This document shows positions 31,473-42,044 of a stretch of DNA of 64,000 nucleotides, piece by piece. The notes beneath the pieces are model-generated. The model was not told where the DNA came from. It worked only from the letters and a program-made list of their open reading frames with translations, and did no database searches. Numbering within the stretch: the first letter of the stretch is position 1; each line of letters starts with the position of its first letter. Source of the DNA: Aculops lycopersici. Lineage: Eukaryota; Arthropoda; Arachnida; Trombidiformes; Eriophyidae. A program made the position numbers and the translations under genes. Location: positions 882,266 to 946,265 of the forward strand of contig WNKI01000005.1 of NCBI GenBank assembly GCA_015350385.1. Direction: 5' to 3'.

Positions 31473-33254
31473 CTAGCATTCGATCATTGAATCTTCATCC
31501 AGTTTTGCTAGCTCTTCCTTAAGGGATTGGTTATATCTGGGTATAGTCTTTTCCAAGAGAGAGGTTGATATCGAATCGTTATATTGTATACTGAGAGCAT
31601 TGTTTAAGTGCTCTAAAGCTTGATCCCATTCTTCTTTGAGGTAGTAAAGAAAACCCAAGGCTGAGTAAGTACTTGCATTCTCTTGCACAAGAGTTAGAGC
31701 CTTGTTGTGATAGTCGATAGCTTCATCGTATCGGCCGAGTTGTCTAAGAGTGTGACCGATATTGTTCAAGAGAGGTTCCCATTTCCTCTTACATCTATCG
31801 CTATTCGTCCATTTAGCAGAGGCACTAGTGTTGACCTGCTTGAGGATTTTTTCTGCTTCCCTGAAACTCTCTAGAGCCTCCTTATAATTCTTATTCCGGT
31901 AATGAACAACACCATATTCATGCAGGACGAATGGGTCCTCAGGTGCAACAGTTTTCGCTTGTGCTAGAAACTTTTCAGCCAGTTTACAGTCATTTGCCCT
32001 GCCATATTCGACTCCGATGAACAGTAAAGGTAGATGACAGCCTCTCATCAAATGATAAGCTCTGAAGTAGGCGGCCATCGCCTGGTCATGCTCTCGCTCA
32101 ACAGCAAATGAGTGTCCATATACCAACCAAGCAGGACCAAATACATTGTCAAGTGAGGTTGCCTTGCTTAAATACCTTCTAGCAGGCTCAACTTTGTTTA
32201 TCACAAGGTAGTAGCAGCCAACTGCGAACCAAGAGACCGCACTCTCTGGGTAAAGGTCTACAAGTTGGTGAGCTAAGTCAAATAATTGAGTCGATTTGTC
32301 AATCTCCATTAGAGATGCTATGTATACTGGCAGGCATTCAATATGATGAGCATCTTTTTCTAATATAGCTGATGATAACTCGTAGGCCGAATAATAATCA
32401 CAATTAAAATATTGCCTCTCGGCTAAGGCTGTTTGAATATCTACATTCGAGTTGAGATATCCTAATTCAGGTGGTATCACTGACTTGGTTGGCTTATGGT
32501 ATTTTTTACCTTGCAAGGAATAGAATAATTCGAGAAATTGCCCCATCTCTTTGTCTGATTTAAATTGTTCCTCGATATTCAGCTCTTTCAATAGAGACGT
32601 CTCTTCTTCGATAGTTAACATGTGATGCCGAGTTAATGAAGAGAATGCCTCGAAGCAGAAGATATCATGCTCAAGTGCCTGTTTGAAGCAAGTTTGTGCC
32701 AACTGTCTGTTATCTTGACATTCATATAATTTACCCTTAAGGAGATATATGGCACCTAACCACCGATTGATATTCTTAGTCGATTCTGGAACGCTGTTCT
32801 TTCTTTCTTGCTTGGTTTTACCCTGATGACTAATATTTGAACTATTCCTCGTATTATGTCGCCCAATAGTCGAGGTCGTCGGTGTACTTAAATCAAGTGA
32901 GAATTCTTGATGGTTCTTTGCAGAGTAGCTTTCTACAAGTCGAGAGTTCAATAATTGACTAGCCTCCTTCAGATCCTTCTCCATGAAGTGACATTGGGCT
33001 GCTATGTATAAACACGAGAGATCAGTATCATGAAAGTTTCTTGATTTAATAGTATGAGCAGCTCTATGGTATTCCTTCAGGTTATAGAGGCATCTTGCCC
33101 GCTCATAAGCATCATTGGGATCATTTGTCATAAATAGCACTTTCTCCGACCAAAAGGAAGCTGATTGATAGTCTTGAGAGTGGACAAAACTTTTGACAAG
33201 CTCACGAAGCTTATAGATCAACCCTGTGGAAGGCTGAGAGGTCTTATTTGTCAT
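31473..33254 (-). CDS. Cdc16: CDC16/APC6, TPR subunit of the anaphase-promoting complex
   Basis: 593 residues, near the family's usual 620. The N-terminal LRELVKSFVHSQDYQSASFWSEKVLFMTNDPNDAYERARCLYNLKEYHRA is the characteristic CDC16 start. About a dozen tetratricopeptide repeats follow, including the conserved FGPAWLVYGHSFAVEREHDQAMAAYFRAYHLMRGCHLPLLFIGVEY block. CDC16 homodimerises in the TPR arc of the APC/C ubiquitin ligase, next to CDC27, and the complex drives securin and cyclin B destruction. A polar insertion (about 110-160) interrupts the early repeats. The start at 33254 gives a short polar leader that matches the family. Head-to-head with glucosidase II across 1.2 kb, which contains a retroelement relic. 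Confidence 0.95.
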   Translation of the reverse strand: MTNKTSQPSTGLIYKLRELVKSFVHSQDYQSASFWSEKVLFMTNDPNDAYERARCLYNLKEYHRAAHTIKSRNFHDTDLSCLYIAAQCHFMEKDLKEASQLLNSRLVESYSAKNHQEFSLDLSTPTTSTIGRHNTRNSSNISHQGKTKQERKNSVPESTKNINRWLGAIYLLKGKLYECQDNRQLAQTCFKQALEHDIFCFEAFSSLTRHHMLTIEEETSLLKELNIEEQFKSDKEMGQFLELFYSLQGKKYHKPTKSVIPPELGYLNSNVDIQTALAERQYFNCDYYSAYELSSAILEKDAHHIECLPVYIASLMEIDKSTQLFDLAHQLVDLYPESAVSWFAVGCYYLVINKVEPARRYLSKATSLDNVFGPAWLVYGHSFAVEREHDQAMAAYFRAYHLMRGCHLPLLFIGVEYGRANDCKLAEKFLAQAKTVAPEDPFVLHEYGVVHYRNKNYKEALESFREAEKILKQVNTSASAKWTNSDRCKRKWEPLLNNIGHTLRQLGRYDEAIDYHNKALTLVQENASTYSALGFLYYLKEEWDQALEHLNNALSIQYNDSISTSLLEKTIPRYNQSLKEELAKLDEDSMIEC

Positions 33255-33496
33255 TTTGAATTTTAGAGGTCTAATATGTTTGATACAAGTTTGAATATAT
33301 TTGATACCTACCGCGGTGACAGTTTAGACATGAGAATATTTTATCCACAAGAAAGTCGATCGCATGTGTGTTTTGGTTGTTTGATGGTAGTCGCGGCGCC
33401 ATGACCGTAGAGCACGTTGTGCGTGCAAATTTAGGCCGCATATGATGAATTTTAGGCATAAATTCAGGCGCGCGAATTGTGAAAGTTGTGCTGCCT
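33255..33496. promoter_or_regulatory. CDC16 upstream region
   Basis: Short segment between the CDC16 start codon and the retroelement relic, presumably its core promoter. No distinct element recognised. Confidence 0.4.
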
Positions 33497-33945
33497 AGCG
33501 AAGACTAGGAAGCCAATGGGCGTAAGTTGGCCTCGAGACGCCCCCCCCCCCCCTCAAAAGTTCGTCCCGTTCCAGTATCATACAACAGTCCATTTTTGGC
33601 AACCCGATACAATACAAAAACTCTAATTTTGAAATGATTGCCGATTCTAACCTGTATCCAAGAGCCGGATAGCCTAGAATACGCAAAGCCTCGCCATTAG
33701 CTGTTGTTAGTACTCTTAAGCTAGGTTCCCAGTCCTAGCAATTGGGGCGTCCTCTTGCCGGTCACCGACACATCAGCACCAGCATTCATTGATACCTCAA
33801 CCTCGCATCCATTAATGTCTACCGCATGTTCAATACAGACAGTTTTTATCACTCCGGTTGAATCATCGAAGTTGATTGTTTCCACCCTCGGATCAGTTAC
33901 TTTTGGGATAATTCCTATGTTCCCAACATTTTTAGGTGCTTGCTA
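33497..33945 (-). pseudogene. Decayed retropepsin fragment of an LTR-type retroelement
   Basis: On the minus strand, 33945 to about 33721 reads as an open stretch resembling the start of a retroelement aspartic protease. It has the NG-x-V strand and the flap-side GADVSV that follow the catalytic triad in gypsy-like elements. The triad itself (codons at 33778-33786) reads NAG instead of the required DTG, so it is catalytically dead. A stop (33721-33723) follows. The homologous continuation lies in another frame: TTANGE, LRILG, and then the ILERDEL segment equivalent to the family's ILG-R-D-L. At least one frameshift thus splits it. A 13-base C run at 33541-33553 lies near the end. No reverse transcriptase, integrase or LTR was recognised on either side. 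I take it for a fossil fragment, not a functional gene. Confidence 0.6.
33541..33553. repeat. Homopolymer run of 13 C
   Basis: Uninterrupted C13 within the retroelement relic; its length may be unreliable in assembly. Confidence 0.8.
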
Positions 33946-34419
33946 ACACAAGAATTAGACGTAAAATTCTAAATCGTCAATCAGTAAATTATTCAACCTG
34001 CCTGAAATATAATCAAATTTCTCTCTTTCGTTTGTACAAGAGCTCGTGGGCAATCCTGAATTTGACATGTGAGTTCTTCGCTTTTGCTTGGCTCATCCGA
34101 TTTCTCCCTGTTGTTGTGCGGGGGAATAAAATCAACACAGCTAACGAACACCGACCACTTTAATTTTATGAGGTTGTGATATCGTTGCTAATATTAACCA
34201 TTCGATAAATCTTTATCATTTATTGCATTAAATTTGTCACTTACTTTACGAAGAGTTGTAATCAGCAAAACAGTTTAACTGTCATAATCTGTATCGATAA
34301 CGAACATTCTCACTACAATTGTCCTTCTGATGTTGGTCACACCACTCGATTCATCAAGAACAAGTGTATATTAATACCAAAAATATCAGGCCAATCCGAT
34401 CCTCAAATACCAGATCATC
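33946..34419. promoter_or_regulatory. Upstream region of glucosidase II alpha
   Basis: About 470 bases, AT-rich towards the start codon. The first 200 bases may still be retroelement-derived on the minus strand, but stops interrupt every frame. No core element recognised. Confidence 0.4.
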
Positions 34420-37400
34420 ATGGACTCCACCATGGCAACTAAAATTTATTTATTTGTAATAATAGCAACTTCAGTGTTACAATCCTCAGTGGGAGTAGAC
34501 AAATCCAAGTTCAAAAACTGTGAACAGTCTAGTTTCTGTCAAAGAAACAGGAACCATCAACCATTCGAGCAACAATGGACCCTTGATATGTCAACTATTA
34601 AGACACATGAACTGGATGTGATTGGAGAATTATTCGATAAGAACAATCCAACAGTCAGATTGCAAATGTTGCTTTCACTTACTCAGAAAGGTGCATTGCG
34701 CATGAAGATGGACCAAATGGGTGCAACTAGAGCGAGATATGAGCCGAAAGAGACCCTCAATCCTACCTTGTCATTCAAGAAACTCGACATTGAAACCATA
34801 TCAGGTGATAAGTGTTCCTTCATCTTCGGGCTAGAAAGATCACCTCAGAGTCAAGATAATACAAAGAACTATAAGCTTGTGATTCAAGCCTCCCCGTTCC
34901 AAGCTGAAGTATTCGATCCCAGTGGAAAAACTGTTACGCTAGTGAATTCTCGTGGACTCATGAGATTTGAGGATCACAAGGAGTTGGACACCGACGGCTC
35001 CGTGCAACCTCCCCTCTATGGTGCTCCGCGAGTAGCAAGACAAGCTGTAGCTTATGATGAGGCTGGAAAGCCTATTGAAGAACCAGATACAAAGGCTTCG
35101 GATGTGGCTGGTGAGGGTAGTCAACCCGCTGAGGGTGAAGATCAGCAAACATCCGAGTCGCAAGCATCTAAGGTAAAGACCTATGCTGAGTCTTTCTCAA
35201 CCTTTGTGGACTCTCGACCATATGGACCCATGTCAGTCGGAATGGATATCTATTTTCCCAATAGCGATCATGTCTATGGAATTCCAGAGCACGCAGATAG
35301 TTTTGCATTGAGAGATACTAGACCCAATATCGGTGATCCGTACAGACTTTACAACTCGGATGTCTTTGAGTATGAGCTCAATTCTCCAATGACCCTTTAT
35401 GGAGCAATACCATTCATGATCGCGCAATCTAAATCAGTTGGGTCTTTCGGAGTGTTCTGGTTGAACCCTTCGGAGACTTGGATAGACATTGAAAGTAACC
35501 ACTCACAATCTAAAGGATCGGGAGTGGTCGACATGATTTCCAAGTTTGTATCAAGCGATAAGAAGATGACTGGTAGACTAACCCATTGGTTCAGTGAGAC
35601 TGGTCTTATTGATATCTGGTTTATGCCTGGGCCTGAGCCACAAACTGTCATCGGATTCAATGCCGAGGCCTTCGGTACCATACCAATGCCACCTGTTTAC
35701 TCGACCGGCTTCCATCAATGTAGGTGGAACTACTACTCTTCTGATGAAGTGGCGCAAGTTGACAAGAGCTATGACGATGTCCAAGTTCCACTGGATGCTA
35801 TTTGGCTTGATATTGAGTACACTGTTGGAAGATCTAAAAAATATTTCACCTGGGATCCAGTGTCATTCCATGATCACATTCAATTGGCCAACAATTTGAC
35901 ATCTAAAGGAAGAAGGTTGATCGCGATCATTGATCCTCATATCAAGAAAGAGGATGGCTACAATGTATACGACGAGGGAACCCAACTGGATGTTTGGGTG
36001 AAGGACTCTAGTGGTCAGAATACATTCGATGGTTGGTGCTGGCCAGGCTCAAGTGTATGGCCAGATTATCTATCGCCAAGAGTTCGCGATTGGTGGGCAA
36101 CCAAGTTCAGTCCATCTTACTTTCCAGGTGAGCAGAACACCATGGTTGATATTTGGAACGACATGAACGAACCATCAGTATTCAGTGGTCCCGAGGTAAC
36201 TGCACCTAGAGACTTGAGACATGTCGATGGTTGGGAACACAGAGACATTCACAACATTTATGGATTCTTAATGACTAAGGCTACTTACGAGGGATTGGCT
36301 AAGCACAGAAGCCATTTAGATAGACCCTTTATTCTAACTAGAAGTTTTTTTGCTGGATCACAACGATACTGTGCTGCTTGGACTGGCGATAATCAGGCAA
36401 ATTGGGACCAATTGAAAATGACTACTCCAATGCTTCTATCGATGTCGATTTCCGGTATGCCATTCGTAGGCGCCGACGTCGGTGGTTTCTTCAACAATCC
36501 TGAATCTGAGGACTTGGTGGTTAGATGGCATCAAGCTGGAGCCTTCCAACCCTTTTTTCGTAACCACGCTCATCACGATGCTCGCCATCGAGAGATTTAC
36601 ATGTTCCAGGGTCAAACTCTAGCCTTGTTGAGAAATGCCATTCAGCTAAGATATTCCTACTCACCTTATTGGTACTCCCTCTTCTTTGAGGCCCACAAGA
36701 CTGGAATGCCTATGCTAAGACCACTCTGGATGCACGAGCCTTACGACGAGAGAACATATGACATCGAGGATCAGAATCTTGTCGGCTACAGTTTGCTTAT
36801 TAAGCCGGTGATGGATAAGGGGGTGACCTCCGTAACCGTTTACTTACCAGGCGCTGCTGGGCAAACTGCCTGGTTTGACTTGAACCAACAAGTGATGCAC
36901 CAGGGTGGACAGGAAATCACTGTACCAGTTGATTTGCGAGTAATTCCGTTGTTCCAACGTGCGGGAACAATTATCCCAAGATTCTATCGCACGAGACGTA
37001 GCTTGGAGTTGTTGATGAAAGATCCTGTTACATTGGATATTGTTTTAGGCGAGAGTCGCGGCAAGACCTATGCTCACGGCAGCTTGTACGTGGACGAGTT
37101 CAAGAGCCACCAACCAAATGCTGACAATGCAGTCCTCAGAGATATCCTTTACCACAATGATCACTTGTATGTCAAACCATCCACAAATGCTCAACTAACT
37201 CATGGGCTTGTTGAGAGAGTTGTCATCTACAATTGGCCCGCAAACAAGAAAATCAATTCAATCAGTGTCGCACCGGATACAAACAACTATGCCAATGCAC
37301 AGAGTCTCAACTTTAGACTAGGCTCAACGACCTCCGACGGAACCACCTTACTGGAGATTAAAAGACCACAGTTATCTGAGAATTGGAAGGTTTGGATGCT

Positions 37401-37425
37401 CAAAATCGAATCAACAGAATCGTGA
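34420..37425 (+). CDS. GANAB: Glucosidase II alpha subunit (GH31) of the endoplasmic reticulum
   Basis: 1001 residues in one exon; the family is about 940-965. Signal peptide in residues 1-26 (MDSTMATKIYLFVIIATSVLQSSVGV), then the GANAB N-domain with the paired-cysteine start (NCEQSSFCQRNR), RPYGPMSVG and HVYGIPEHAD. The GH31 barrel carries WNDMNEPSVF with nucleophile Asp581, and WTGDN with acid/base Asp657. FVGADVGGFF and FQPFFRNHAHHD complete the active site. The enzyme, with its beta subunit, trims the two inner glucoses from N-glycans in calnexin-cycle quality control. An acidic linker (about 205-255) is typical of the family. No retention signal is expected because the beta subunit supplies it. 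AATAAA at 37489-37494. Neighbouring FMR1 lies downstream on the same strand after 1.7 kb. Confidence 0.97.
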   Translation: MDSTMATKIYLFVIIATSVLQSSVGVDKSKFKNCEQSSFCQRNRNHQPFEQQWTLDMSTIKTHELDVIGELFDKNNPTVRLQMLLSLTQKGALRMKMDQMGATRARYEPKETLNPTLSFKKLDIETISGDKCSFIFGLERSPQSQDNTKNYKLVIQASPFQAEVFDPSGKTVTLVNSRGLMRFEDHKELDTDGSVQPPLYGAPRVARQAVAYDEAGKPIEEPDTKASDVAGEGSQPAEGEDQQTSESQASKVKTYAESFSTFVDSRPYGPMSVGMDIYFPNSDHVYGIPEHADSFALRDTRPNIGDPYRLYNSDVFEYELNSPMTLYGAIPFMIAQSKSVGSFGVFWLNPSETWIDIESNHSQSKGSGVVDMISKFVSSDKKMTGRLTHWFSETGLIDIWFMPGPEPQTVIGFNAEAFGTIPMPPVYSTGFHQCRWNYYSSDEVAQVDKSYDDVQVPLDAIWLDIEYTVGRSKKYFTWDPVSFHDHIQLANNLTSKGRRLIAIIDPHIKKEDGYNVYDEGTQLDVWVKDSSGQNTFDGWCWPGSSVWPDYLSPRVRDWWATKFSPSYFPGEQNTMVDIWNDMNEPSVFSGPEVTAPRDLRHVDGWEHRDIHNIYGFLMTKATYEGLAKHRSHLDRPFILTRSFFAGSQRYCAAWTGDNQANWDQLKMTTPMLLSMSISGMPFVGADVGGFFNNPESEDLVVRWHQAGAFQPFFRNHAHHDARHREIYMFQGQTLALLRNAIQLRYSYSPYWYSLFFEAHKTGMPMLRPLWMHEPYDERTYDIEDQNLVGYSLLIKPVMDKGVTSVTVYLPGAAGQTAWFDLNQQVMHQGGQEITVPVDLRVIPLFQRAGTIIPRFYRTRRSLELLMKDPVTLDIVLGESRGKTYAHGSLYVDEFKSHQPNADNAVLRDILYHNDHLYVKPSTNAQLTHGLVERVVIYNWPANKKINSISVAPDTNNYANAQSLNFRLGSTTSDGTTLLEIKRPQLSENWKVWMLKIESTES

Positions 37426-37488
37426 GTGGTTTAAAATGAGAGTGAAATGTCACAAATTTGGCTTTGATACCCAATTTAATCTAATGAT

Positions 37489-37494
37489 AATAAA
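37489..37494 (+). terminator. Poly(A) signal AATAAA of GANAB
   Basis: AATAAA 63 bases after the stop codon. Confidence 0.55.
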
Positions 37495-39137
37495 CGGAAA
37501 CTATATAGTCAATATAAGAATCGACTGCCTCTTCTATTTCTCATTCTTTGGGAAGGACCTGTCTCGTAAAAATTCGTTCAACATTTGGACTATACCGAAC
37601 AACTGAAATTTCACTATGGTTTTATTTGGATGTGACTGTTTATTGTATATTTTTTGCACTTTGACACATTTCCTGTCCCTCATAGTGCTCTGGTCGCTTG
37701 CTTACTTGTCATCCGAACAGCCTCTATTTAGCTGAAAAACAAAGAGCTTCACCCTTTTTTCATGGAATTCAAGTGTTAAGGCCAAAGCACGAGTGGAGTT
37801 GTCGGTAATCGACATTGGGTCAACCCTTTGCTCTAATTTTGGCCAAATAATCTGGCGTCTAGAGAGTTTGCTGCCCGGTGCCTGCCAAGCCGAACAGGCT
37901 ATCACCGGACCAAGGCACGCCATGTATGCTTACCCTCCTCAGCCAATCTACTATGCAATTTAGGTCCTTACGGATGGGTCAGCCTAAGAGCTCTACTCGA
38001 GGTGCTTATGACATAACACAGCGCCACCGTCTATCAAGGGGATAAAAAACTTCAAGCGTCCACTAGGCGGCCACTGCAACAGAGGATGGTCGCACAGGGG
38101 CGCCAATTTCTCGTATATTTGGCGCATTATTTAGGAAACCTCAATTCATGTGCTCGATGCAGATTTCGTTCCCCAAGGTTTGATCTGGCAATTCTACCCG
38201 AGTTTTCCTCACTGCGCGCTAGAATGTCAACCAAACGCACAGTGGGCCGAAAATAGGAAGGCCCAACATTGGGAATTTTATGGTGAAAACAGCGCAGAGT
38301 TGCGCTCACTAGTATTGCTGCGATAATATAAAGCGAGAATTTGTGTTCGCGGCAGCCTGCCGTCGTCGTCGTTCGGTACAGTAAAGTGATGTGAGTGTAC
38401 AGAGTAAGCGAGTGGGAAAAAAGGAGAGCCGCCGTACTTGTTTGAATGGCGACTCGCCAGGTTGCAAACGCGAAGTTGGCAGCGGCAAAAGTACTGTGGC
38501 AGCAGCGACGGCAGCGACGATAGCGACGGCAATGCTGCTGCTGTGTGAGCTTCAATGGGCATGAAACTGCAGCAGCAGCATTACAACAAGCGAATTGGAT
38601 AGAGCGAGCGACAGCGAGAACGCGAGAAGAAAGCATCAGGGTGGAAGCTTGAAAAATTATAACCTGACTATACCAAAGGCACCTCCTATTCTCTCTTCCC
38701 ATTTATATCATTATATACTGAATCGCATCATCTATCAATCAATATTCTCTTAGAAACGTATGCTTCACCTCATATTTACTATATTCTAACAAAATTTACC
38801 TTGGTCCGCAGTGGAACTGTCGACCAACGTCGAAGGAATCGGAGACGAACATTTACAAAACAGACATACAATATTAGGATTACGTTATTGACATTAGAAG
38901 ACGAAATAGGGACAGAGCGACAGATTATTAACCTTACATATATCAATTTTGAATATTACCTCCATCATTATCAACATCTTATAAACACTTGATATTGTAT
39001 ATCGGACTCAGATTTAGAATTTGACAGCATTGACATACACAGGAAAGATACAAAGGGATAAGCAAAGAATATACATCATTCACAAAGCAAAATACTTCAT
39101 AACTCTTGATCCAAGTCAAAACAACTTGAAATCAACT
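37495..39137. other. Intergenic region and 5' leader of the fragile X homolog
   Basis: About 1.6 kb with no supported gene. 38.1-38.65 kb is GC-richer with CAGCAG/GCGACGG-type runs and GAGCGAGCGACAGCGAG, likely the promoter. 38.65-39.14 kb is AT-rich leader. There is no CGG tract of the kind that lies in the mammalian FMR1 leader. Confidence 0.45.
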
Positions 39138-42044
39138 ATGAGTATTGAATATACAAATTTACCCGAGCTACTTAAGGAAGGAATCGTCGAGGTTCTCTGG
39201 GAAGATGGAGCTTATTACAAGGCTCATCTACTTGATATCCATGAACTACCAGAGAGTCAATCCAACAACAAATCATCCACTCAAATGCAATCGTCTCTTG
39301 GCGGTGGCAACAGTAGTGGCGATTCTCGCACTGGTGGAACCCATCATTTAAATCAAGTCAACAAGGGCAATAACCCCTCGTTGGCACCCATTACAACCAC
39401 AAACGATCATCACTCGCATTCTCATCTAAATTCAAGTTCTCATCATTATCAAAACAATATGATGAACTCGATATCGTCTTCGTTGGGTGACAAGAGAGAT
39501 TCAGCTGCTGGTGTTGAATTGAGCTTGGAATTCGAGAACAGTTGGCAGACACGTGGCAGATACCCACTCAGTCAAATAAGGTTACCTCCACCAGATAACT
39601 ATTATCACAAGGCGCCTGCGGCTAGTCCTGCTAATGGATCTAATAACAATCTAAATGGCATAGCCTCGACATCTCAGCAACAACCAGTAGTTTCGCCACA
39701 AGCTACAAGTAACGGCCCGAACAACAATATCAACAAAAATATCGCAACTAGTGGTAATCCCTCAGCAACATCAAGCTTACTGAATGTGACTGGCTTGCTA
39801 GGACCTAACGTCGGCGTGGATGATGCAACCTTAGGGCGCCAGCATCAACCACCCACATTGGCTAACACTCTTACGGAAGGGATGGAGATCGAGTTCTTGG
39901 ATGACAGTAAGGGATCTGCAGGCGGCTGGAGACCAGCCATCGCCAAGTTCATCCGCGGAGACTTAGTTGTCGTGACAAATTTACCACCAACACAAGCACC
40001 CCTAACTAGCTCCGGCCCTAGATCAGCTCATCCAAATAGACTTGAGCCAAACTCCTCCATAGTGAACAAACAATTTGAGCATATAGTTCCAAATGACCAT
40101 ATCAGGCTGAAGAATCCGAACACGCTCCTTACAAACTTCAATCCATTCTTTAAATTTGACATTGACGTTCCCAAGGACCTGATGCAACTCAATACAAGTT
40201 TGCTATCGAAGGCTGAGACACATCGTCAGTTCAGACAATCACTCTACGCGATTGCTGTCAGATTTAACAATCCGGCCTCTGAGAAATTGACCATCATAGG
40301 TTATAGCTTGACGAAGGATAAAAATCTTGAGGCTCGTAATATGGAGAAGAAGGCATCGATGCTAAGTGGAATGCATTTCAAGTATTTAAAGCAAAAGATC
40401 ATTCTGTTGGAACGTGCCGAGGAAGTAGCGAAGAAGTTGGAATCCACACGAATTTCAGGCTCTGGTGGCCATGGAAATCCTATGGGTTCGTTTGACATGG
40501 GCTCTTCTCATTTTTCTTCAAATAGACTTTATAATATCGAATTCAAGGTACCAAATCATTTGATGGGTCTTGCCATTGGTGGTGGAGGTCAGAACATACA
40601 AAAGGCGAGACAAATTGAGGGCATCGTGGAAATATTTGAGGACAATGATACTTTCCACATTAGTGGTACTAGTATGGAGGCATGTCAGAAGGCGCGTAGT
40701 ATATTGGAGTATGCTGAGTGCACAATCCAAGTCCCTAGGCCGCTAATTGGAAAGGTCATTGGTAAGCAAGGCATGGTTATTCAAGAGATAGTGGACAAAT
40801 CCTGTGTCAATCGAGTCAAGATAGAGGGTGATACTGAGAATGATATTAGAGAGAATGTACCATTTGTCTTTGTTGGGACTGCTGAGGCTGTAGCAAATGC
40901 GCAAATATTACTCGACTATCACATCAACCACTTACTCGAGGTCGAGTCTCTAAGGAAGGAGAATTTTGAGATGTTTCATCAGCTTAGATCAATCCAGACC
41001 AATAACTCGGGCTTGTCGTCCGGAAGTGGCATGGGTCCTCAAGGCCGATATCATCATTACAGCTCTTATAATTCAACTTACAATAACCATCACCAGGGTT
41101 CCAAGAACCCCAATGGTCCATACAATCGAGGGGGTCCTCGTCTACAGATGGATGGAGATAGAGTCTCCGCTCATAATGATGATACTTACAATAACTCAGG
41201 TAATTCATCCCGAACACAACCAAAGAATATTATGCACAGCAACAATATGCGAGACAACAGGCGCAATGAACAACGATCAGGCATCAATACCGGACGTGGC
41301 GGGCATACTGCCAACACGCGAGGCACTCGCGTAGTGGCAGCACCTCGTGAAATGAGAGGTGAGGCGCGGGACTCTAATCGTGATACACGAGACCATAGGG
41401 GTGGACGCGACAACCGTGACAACCAGCGCGATCAGAAGGAAAGTGGTGTTGGTGGTCGCGAAACTCGTGAATCTCGTGATAATCGCGAGACTAAAGACAG
41501 TAGAGATGCGAAGGACTCGAAAGATGTCAAGGAACCAAAGGAATCTAAGGAGCAACCAAAAGAACACAAAGACCCTGCAACCAAGGATACAAAGGATACC
41601 AAGGAACCCAAAGATAGTGGTCGAGATGCCAAGTCGCCAAAGCGAGCTCGTGACAATGAAAACGCTCGTAGTACAAATAATCAAGCCTCTATAGCGAATC
41701 AACCCCCAAAGAAATCACAAAGCTCTTATAATAGAACGAGAAATATGAAACCTAAGGGCCCAAGGGATGGCAAATCTACGAAAACAAAACCTAATAACTC
41801 CTCTCAAGGTGCACGTCAAGCATCAGCAGCTCCTGCTCCTCCGGCAGCTACATCGATATCATCTCAATTAGAGCCTGTAGCTGATTGGGCTGCTGAGGTC
41901 GAGCGAGAGGGTAAGAAGAAAGCTGAAGCTGCCTCAGTACCAGCAACAGGAACAACGTTAGCATCATCATCAAGATCGGCGGCTACTTCAACGGCTCCCA
42001 CCGCATCTGTAGCAGAGGCCACTAGCAATTCTAGTAACCAATAA
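39138..42044 (+). CDS. Fmr1: FMR1/FXR fragile X family RNA-binding protein
   Basis: 968 residues from the ATG at 39138; upstream in-frame sequence has no better ATG. The first Tudor (Agenet) domain starts GIVEVLWEDGAYYKAHLLDIHE, but an insertion of about 85 Ser/Asn/His-rich residues (roughly 38-122) separates it from its second half (LSLEFENSWQ...YPLSQIRLPPP). A second linker of about 115 residues precedes Tudor 2 (GMEIEFLDD...WRPAIAKFIRGDLVVV). A KH0-like part, KH1 with GxxG at 481-484 (GGGG) and KH2 with GKQG at 542-545 follow, then the family's KENFEMFHQLRSI helix. The Ile of KVIG, equivalent to human I304, is kept. The C-terminal third is Arg/Asp/Lys rich with GRGG-type segments. These proteins bind mRNAs and ribosomes and repress translation in neurons. 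Only one homolog is seen here, as in other arthropods. Confidence 0.95.
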   Translation: MSIEYTNLPELLKEGIVEVLWEDGAYYKAHLLDIHELPESQSNNKSSTQMQSSLGGGNSSGDSRTGGTHHLNQVNKGNNPSLAPITTTNDHHSHSHLNSSSHHYQNNMMNSISSSLGDKRDSAAGVELSLEFENSWQTRGRYPLSQIRLPPPDNYYHKAPAASPANGSNNNLNGIASTSQQQPVVSPQATSNGPNNNINKNIATSGNPSATSSLLNVTGLLGPNVGVDDATLGRQHQPPTLANTLTEGMEIEFLDDSKGSAGGWRPAIAKFIRGDLVVVTNLPPTQAPLTSSGPRSAHPNRLEPNSSIVNKQFEHIVPNDHIRLKNPNTLLTNFNPFFKFDIDVPKDLMQLNTSLLSKAETHRQFRQSLYAIAVRFNNPASEKLTIIGYSLTKDKNLEARNMEKKASMLSGMHFKYLKQKIILLERAEEVAKKLESTRISGSGGHGNPMGSFDMGSSHFSSNRLYNIEFKVPNHLMGLAIGGGGQNIQKARQIEGIVEIFEDNDTFHISGTSMEACQKARSILEYAECTIQVPRPLIGKVIGKQGMVIQEIVDKSCVNRVKIEGDTENDIRENVPFVFVGTAEAVANAQILLDYHINHLLEVESLRKENFEMFHQLRSIQTNNSGLSSGSGMGPQGRYHHYSSYNSTYNNHHQGSKNPNGPYNRGGPRLQMDGDRVSAHNDDTYNNSGNSSRTQPKNIMHSNNMRDNRRNEQRSGINTGRGGHTANTRGTRVVAAPREMRGEARDSNRDTRDHRGGRDNRDNQRDQKESGVGGRETRESRDNRETKDSRDAKDSKDVKEPKESKEQPKEHKDPATKDTKDTKEPKDSGRDAKSPKRARDNENARSTNNQASIANQPPKKSQSSYNRTRNMKPKGPRDGKSTKTKPNNSSQGARQASAAPAPPAATSISSQLEPVADWAAEVEREGKKKAEAASVPATGTTLASSSRSAATSTAPTASVAEATSNSSNQ

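Noticed and set aside
38127..38702. 191-codon minus-strand frame before Fmr1
   Set aside because: Repetitive Ala/Cys/Arg content from GCAGCGACGG runs, no domain; probably promoter DNA.
39021..39137. Upstream extension of the fragile X frame
   Set aside because: No ATG in this extension; the family-like N-terminus starts at 39138.
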